A stretch of 64,000 nucleotides of DNA from Haplomitrium mnioides (taxonomy: Eukaryota; Marchantiophyta; Haplomitriopsida; Calobryales): positions 46,390 through 110,389 of the forward strand of contig JBNGIS010034952.1 in NCBI GenBank assembly GCA_049999725.1. Direction: 5' to 3'. The notes beneath the pieces were generated by a model. It was not told where the DNA came from. It worked only from the letters and a program-made list of their open reading frames with translations, and did not search any database. Below, one piece after another: positions 58,791-64,000 of the stretch (positions are counted from its first letter, which is position 1; each line of letters begins with the position of its first letter). Made by a program: the position numbers and the translations under genes.

Positions 58791-59199
58791 TTGAAAATAA
58801 CATCTCAAGGAAATGTTTCCAGACCTACTCAACCAAAGCCTTATAGGTATTCACATGTTGTCAAAGCTCTAGAGCCTGAAAAATTGGAGGGGAATTGGCT
58901 TGTTAATTACTGCTCCTTGAAAGACCTCGATCAACATCTTTACCTTTTTACTAGTGAAGGTGAAAAATTCAACTTCGGTCTTGTGGTCCAAATCACAATG
59001 ATACGTGAAGACAAGAAAGCCAACATCGGGCTGCTTGTGCAGTCATAGGATGCAATTACCCTCTATAGTGCAAATATTAAATATTTGCTTTTTCCGAGTT
59101 TAAGGAGAGAGACATTTTTGTCAAGCATCTTCAAGCAGCAAAGGAAGATGGCAAGGTATATTTTGAAAACCCTTTTTCACTTGTTTCCTTTTCTACTAA

Positions 59200-59355
59200 C
59201 TCGAAACTCCCAAGTCCATGCGCATATGGACTTGGGAGTCTCTACTTGCCTGGACTTGAGAGTCCTTGCATGCTAGGACCCGGGAGACCATGCGCAAATG
59301 AAGTCTCGAGTCCATGTCTGCATGTTTATTGGAGTCCATATGCATTTGGACTTCA
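59200..59355. repeat. Palindrome cluster in intron 1 of copy C
   Basis: AGTCCATGCGCATATGGACT at 59212-59231 and about five weaker units, same style as the larger array. Confidence 0.8.
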
Positions 59356-60957
59356 TTCTCTTTTTTCTTACCTTGAGCACTTGTACTAGTGCATAATTAT
59401 TTTTTGTTTTGTTTTCAATTTACTTAGTTTCTGCACATTATGTCGACGGCTACAAAGACGCAAAGCGTGTCGAACGCAATTTCATAAAGTTGGTCATCCA
59501 CATCAAAATTCTGAAGCCCAAGCAAGGCGCTAATATTCAACAACTAGTGCCACATCCGAGTGCAGCTTTATTTTTAGTTCACGCGGGAGGCATTTCTGCC
59601 CAAAAAAAGAAAGGAGGTGGAGCCAGCTGAGGCTCCCAAAACGAAGAAACAGGAAGTCTAGAAGAAAAAACATGTTTCAGTACCAGTCATTGAGTAAGAG
59701 CCAGCCTCTTTTGAGTCTCCAGCAAGGTCAACTTCTGTTGCCCCTTTGTCTTCAGCACCAAGGAGCTTGGGGCAAGAATCAAAGATGGAGCCAAATCATA
59801 CTCCAACATCAAGAACAAAAAGGCAATCCCACAAGAGGTTGCAAACTTTCAAGAATGGGAGCAAGTAGACCCTCAGATAGTGTCTAAGGAAAACAAAAAC
59901 AAACTCAAGGAGTTTGCAATCTAGCGATACAAAGTCTACAAATAAACAATCACTATTAGGTTGGAGAAATTGAATTTGCCAAAACCTAGAATGGACAACT
60001 GGGGGCATTTCCAGATTAGAGGCCTAAATGAAGATTTTGTTGAGCTTCTGACGCAGAGAATGCTCAGAGACAAATATGCGCATAGTTTCTTCATCGTTGT
60101 TGTTGACCCAAAGTGTAGGTTGAAGGACAAGTCGGAGTTCAATATTAGGAACCCTTACAAGTAACACAAGAGGCAATCACAGTGTTGCAGTAAGGCAGCT
60201 TTTGATAACAAAATATGGAGCAAAAAATTTGGAGCTTTTGCTCTACAACTGCTATGTGTACGTGGGTCTTACACCAACTGAGACTCATATTTTTGCAACT
60301 AATGACAACTACGACTAGAGGTACAGGCTGAAACGACCTCAATTCAAAAGGTCAAATATTGGCATCAAAAGTTTTTGGAGAGTGGGATGGTGTCATCCCA
60401 AAAATTGAAAAGAGAATTGGTGTTGGAAACCTTGGAGATTAAGCCCAAGTCCACACTTGAAGAGATAATCACTTCTCAAGACAATTGGTTCCATCTGGCT
60501 TTTTGAAGTGGTGAGCTCTGGGATCTACAACAAAGCATTTTTTTGATGTGGGAGAAAAATATTGTGGAGGGCTAGAAGCCAAAAGCCAAGGGATCTCTCA
60601 GAATAAAAGATATGAAGTGGACACCTTGGAGGTCCCTTCAGGGTCTTCTTGACAAAGTTAAAATTTTTGTTTTGAAACACATGGAAACCAGAGAGATTTC
60701 AGTGGATGAAATGTCTCGAGAGGCAGAGAGACATAAATTTTTGGCAACTATGGTAAAAAGTTTTTGTTTTGAAGCTTGTTGCAGCAATTGGGAAGAAGCA
60801 AGAGAGAAGTACCCTCTCCACACTAAGGAGTCCAAGATGGCTGCATTTTATTCCAGTTTTGACAAGCTTTTGGTAAGTTGTTTTTTTCACTGTACATTTA
60901 TTTCTTTATAGTTTTATTGAATTTATTGTAAATTGTCTTTGAGTATGATAAAAAACA

Positions 60958-61395
60958 TTTTGAGTCCATGCGCGCATGGATTGTGAAGTCCTTGCATGCA
61001 TCGACTTCACATTCCATGTGCGTGTGGACTTCGTAGTCTAAGCACGCATGGACTTCACAATCCTTGCGCATTAGGACTTTACAGTCCATGCACGCATGGA
61101 CTGCACAATCCTTCCTCACTCGAACCTTAGAGTCCAAGCGCGCCTGGCTTGGAGGTCTATGCACGTATTGACTTCCAGTTCTTGGAACTAGATTACTTGA
61201 ACGTCCAAGCGCGGCTTGCCTTACAAGTACATGCTTGTCTAGAATGCGACGTCCAGGCGCGGATGGACTAAGAAGTCCATGTGTGCATGGACTTCACATT
61301 CCATGCAAAGTCTAAGAGAGTATGGACTAACTAGTCCATGTGCGCATGGACTTCTTAGTCCATGCATGCAAGGAAATCAATGTCCATCTTATTTT
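60958..61395. repeat. Palindrome array in the large intron of copy C
   Basis: About 16-18 degenerate units of 24-27 bp. Clear ones: GTCCATGCGCGCATGGA (60963-60979), GTCCATGCACGCATGGAC (61083-61100), AGTCCATGTGTGCATGGACT (61274-61293), AGTCCATGTGCGCATGGACT (61334-61353). Each can fold back on itself. Confidence 0.9.
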
Positions 61396-62758
61396 GAAGT
61401 CCAAGGTCTTTGTTCAAATTGTTTTTCTCTCTCTAGTTTTTAATTTCTTCTTTGTCTCCTCTTATATTTTTCTATTTTTGCTGTGTGTAAGGGGACAAAA
61501 AAGTTGACTGCAGCTGCCAAAGGCTAAAAACGATAAGGGGTTGAAGAAGCCCTAGAAGATCAAGACCAGAGCCCCACACTTATTTCCTATCCTCCAGCTT
61601 TTTTGCTTCATTGCCAAAAAGCTAGAGAGTGGAAATCAAGGCAGCAAAACAATGTTGCATCTCTTCCAACTGATGGAGTTGTGAGAGATGAGGACAAGGA
61701 CCTAATGTCCTATGTCGATGGTCTCAACGTGGTATTCTACTAAGTCCACAGGGAGGCCAACCCTCGTTAGTTGAAGGGATTTGTGAAACCTAGATGTTTC
61801 ACTTTGGCGATTGTGGATATTCCTTATGGTTACAACTTTAAGGAATCCAAGCATGATGATTCTCAACCTTTTTCCAAAGATAACGTTTTTGATATGGTTT
61901 CATTTTTTGCGGCAATCACAACAACGGATTTTTGGTTATTTGTAATTATACATTTGTCTCACCAATTTGGCATCATCGAGGATGCCCTTTCGAAAGTTTG
62001 TTGTGTCGTCGACCATGACATCTAGTACGTTCTTCTTTGATTTTTTTTTTTTTTTTGTTTTTTAGTTTATCTTGTTTAGTTTTCCTACATTTTTTTTACA
62101 TTGTTTGATTTTTTTTTTCTTATTACAAGGATAAAACAAACATTCATCATTCCGGTGGTCCTAGAATCGTACACGCTCACAAGTATTGGACTACAGGCTA
62201 CTAGACAAAGGAAGGAAAGAGGAGCATAAGGCTTTTTAATTTGGAGCTTGCTCTTGCGAGTGGTCTACTTCGGCAAATAATACGTAGTGTTTTTAGTTGT
62301 CCTGCGGTTTTGCGAAACTTAAACATCCATGAGATGATGCTCTTGTGAATGTTTATCAAAAGCCGCAGGCTCTTTACAATTTGTTTATTGACCATTTGTC
62401 AACAGAGCAAGATTGGATCTTAGATCTTTGCTCTAGGTCTGGCATAGACCTTGTTTGTGCTTTAAAGTTGATGTAAAACTGCATCGCTGTGGAACATAAT
62501 AGATGTCAGTCTATCTACATTCCTCAGAGAGTTTTGACAATGGCTTCCTTGCCATTCGATGTGGCAGAGTCACAGATAGTGTATGCATACCACAAGGAAC
62601 CCGTTCCTCTTGGTACTGCAAGTGCTACTGGTGATTTTGTTGCCATCTTTGGGACTAGAAAGTCTCAGCATAACTCTCTAATAGCTGCAAATGCTCAACC
62701 ACTGGATTTAGATGAGACAATTCCTCCCGAAGATGATAGAGCCGTAGCATCTATTTGA

Positions 62759-63603
62759 AGAAATTTTTTTAATAATAAAGTACTTTCTTCACAAAGTTTT
62801 ATTTGCAATAGTTTCAACTTGTTGCACTCCCAATCCATTTTAAGTTTTTTATCATGATTCAATTTGGTGCGCAAAATGGTTTTTGAACAAAAGGATTTGG
62901 TTTTTATGAAAATTAGCGAAGAAGTCTATGCTGGTATGGAAGTTCACTTTTTTTTTTTTAATCTTTTGTTCCTTCTTAGATGACCTTATGCATTCCTTAC
63001 TTCCAATTACTCAACAGTCTTGGATCACTCTAGTTGTCCAGGCGGGCATGGGCTTCAGTTATTCAAGCTTGAGTTAGTTGTAATTGTCCCTACGTGTAAG
63101 TATATTTCAAACAAAGCGTGCCTACACTTGGGCCTTAGTTGTCCATGCACACATAGCCTTCAATAATCTTTTCACAATTTTGCTTCAACAATCCTCTTAC
63201 GCCAACACTTTAGGGTTCTACTTCAAATTTATTTTTTGTATAAAATTTGAATGTTTTTATCAATTTTCTAAATTATTGATATCATTGTTAGTTTTGAAAA
63301 TATTAAACAACAAATGTCGTATAAAATTTTCTATATATTTTGTTTGTTGATGCTCATACTTTTGAAAGATGAAATTATAGAAGCAATTTTGTTAAAATAC
63401 TCATAAGAAATTTGTTTTTAATACAATATGCACTCAAAGTGAGCTATTTTTGTATGCATAATTACATTTTTTTTTTTACAAAAAAATAATGCTAGTATGA
63501 AAATCATGATTTTGGATGTTAAAATTACAAATTGTTTTTTGAGATCAAAAAAATAAAATAGGAACTCTATAGCGGTTTCTGGTTCAAAGTAGTGGTTATT
63601 CAT
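62759..63603 (+). mobile_element. 3' untranslated and terminal region of element copy C
   Basis: Closely parallel to 41971-42818. AATAATAAAGTAC just after the stop may act in polyadenylation. Ends with the doubled terminal motif (63566-63603, TATAGCGGTTTCTGGTTC then GTAGTGGTTATT). Confidence 0.8.
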
Positions 63604-64000
63604 CTTGAAAATATGCCCTATTGTAGATCCGAGAGCTCACCACTTTGAAATGCAAGTTGGAAGCAGTTGTCTTGAGAAGTGGTTGTCTTCTCAAATGTTG
63701 ACTTGGACTTGATCTCCAAGGTTTCTAGCACTAACTCTCTTTTCAATTTCTGGAATGACACCATCCTACTCTCCACAAATCTCTGATGCCAATATTTGAC
63801 TTTTTGAATTGAGGTCATTTGCAACTTGTATCTCTGGTCATAGTTATTATCAAATGCAAAAACTTTAGGCCTCTATTAGTGTAAGACCCACATAGACATA
63901 GCAGTTGCAGGGTGAAATTCTTTGCTTTGTATTTTGTGATCAAAAGTTGCCTTGTTGTAGCACTGTGATTGCCTCATACAATCTTGTAGCGATACTTGCT
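63604..64000 (-). pseudogene. ParB-like domain, element copy D (opposite orientation)
   Basis: Minus strand. YRYKIV, one stop, GNHSATTRQLLITKY (GNHS codons at 63962-63973), then in other frames TRDTSCK/QRYKLQMTSIQKVKYWHQ and KLKRELVLETLEIKSKS, ending SGELSDLQ before the junction with copy C at 63603. YKIVxGNHS is the ParB/sulfiredoxin-fold signature in a cleaner form than in copy C. The rest of the domain lies beyond the window. Confidence 0.7.

Larger units (their letters stand above)
58791..62758 (+). pseudogene. ParB-domain and beta-class DNA methyltransferase fusion gene, element copy C
   Basis: Plus strand. Exon 1 (58791-59155): N-terminal module LEGNWLVNYCSLKDLDQHLY, no known family, one in-frame stop. 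Intron. Exon 2 from 59429: KRVERNFIKLVIHIKILKPK, a Lys/Pro linker, then the ParB-like domain WGHFQIRGLNEDFVELL, FFIVVVDPK, GNHS (60172-60183) with VAVRQLL, NCYVYVGLTPTETHIFATND, then helical LQGLLDKVKIFVLKHMETRE up to donor GTAAGT at 60873. Intron with palindrome array. Exon about 61496-62024: motif IV DIPYGY (61816-61833). Intron. Exon 62130-62758: VYQKPQAL (62351 on), DLCSRSG (motif I, 62423-62443), acidic tail. The order IV, QKP, I is that of beta-class N6/N4 amino-methyltransferases. At least six stops or shifts. ParB-methyltransferase fusions are common in phages and bacteria. Confidence 0.8.

Noticed and set aside
62130-62758. DIRS-type Dam methyltransferase
   Set aside because: DIRS elements carry a Dam-like domain with a tyrosine recombinase and RT; here the order is motif IV, QKP, motif I and neither recombinase nor RT belongs to the element.

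Overview
This window is nuclear DNA of a land plant, most likely a vascular plant with a large repeat-rich genome. The evidence is Ty3/gypsy chromoviruses with initiator-Met tRNA primer sites, Ty1/copia remnants, GT-AG introns and one clearly plant-type nuclear gene (AIM24 family). Assembly gaps lie at 19877-19886 and 39659-39758. The species cannot be fixed from the sequence; the deep nesting of old elements would suit a gymnosperm or another large-genome lineage, but that is inference. Almost everything except about 28-33 kb is transposable-element DNA, mostly decayed.

Layout. 1-3.24 kb: ends of two copies of an unusual DNA-transposon-like element. 4.8-28.1 kb: a tandem minisatellite split by a Ty1/copia element (about 5.83-25.63 kb). 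The copia is itself invaded by a three-LTR chromovirus compound (7.54-18.57 kb, target duplication TTAAG) and by a full-length chromovirus (20.50-25.44 kb, target duplication GCATG). Inside the compound sit a 542-bp LTR-like insertion carrying four G-boxes, a 3.8-kb GC-rich TG...CA insertion that looks like a giant solo LTR, and an inverted solo LTR. 28.1-33.1 kb: single-copy-looking DNA with an apparently intact 11-exon AIM24-family gene on the minus strand. 33.4-38.1 kb: chromovirus wrecks. 38.9-42.8 kb: two more pieces of the unusual element. 42.8-48.0 kb: a plus-strand chromovirus. 48.0-53.2 kb: an unclassified gag-like relic and unassigned DNA. 54.8-64.0 kb: the most complete copy of the unusual element.

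The unusual element is the main discovery candidate. It has two divergently transcribed genes about 450 bp apart. One (minus strand in the best copy) matches the DDE-transposase-like DUF7869 family, with an IDGMD ... LQLDN/ENK ... VGHxHDQID signature. The other (plus strand) has introns and encodes an unrecognised N-terminal module, a ParB/sulfiredoxin-like domain (GNHS motif) and a beta-class amino-methyltransferase domain, with motifs in the order DIPYGY, YQKPxAL, DLCSGSGTG, the order used by prokaryotic N6-adenine/N4-cytosine DNA methyltransferases. Both ends carry the same outward-reading motif built on GTAGCGGTT, so they look like terminal inverted repeats. Introns and UTRs of both genes are packed with degenerate copies of an 18-bp palindrome, GTCCATGCGCGCATGGAC. 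I read it as a plant transposon that acquired a phage- or bacterium-type ParB-methyltransferase fusion. No copy here is complete and intact; the 3' end of the methyltransferase at 1-348 is still open.
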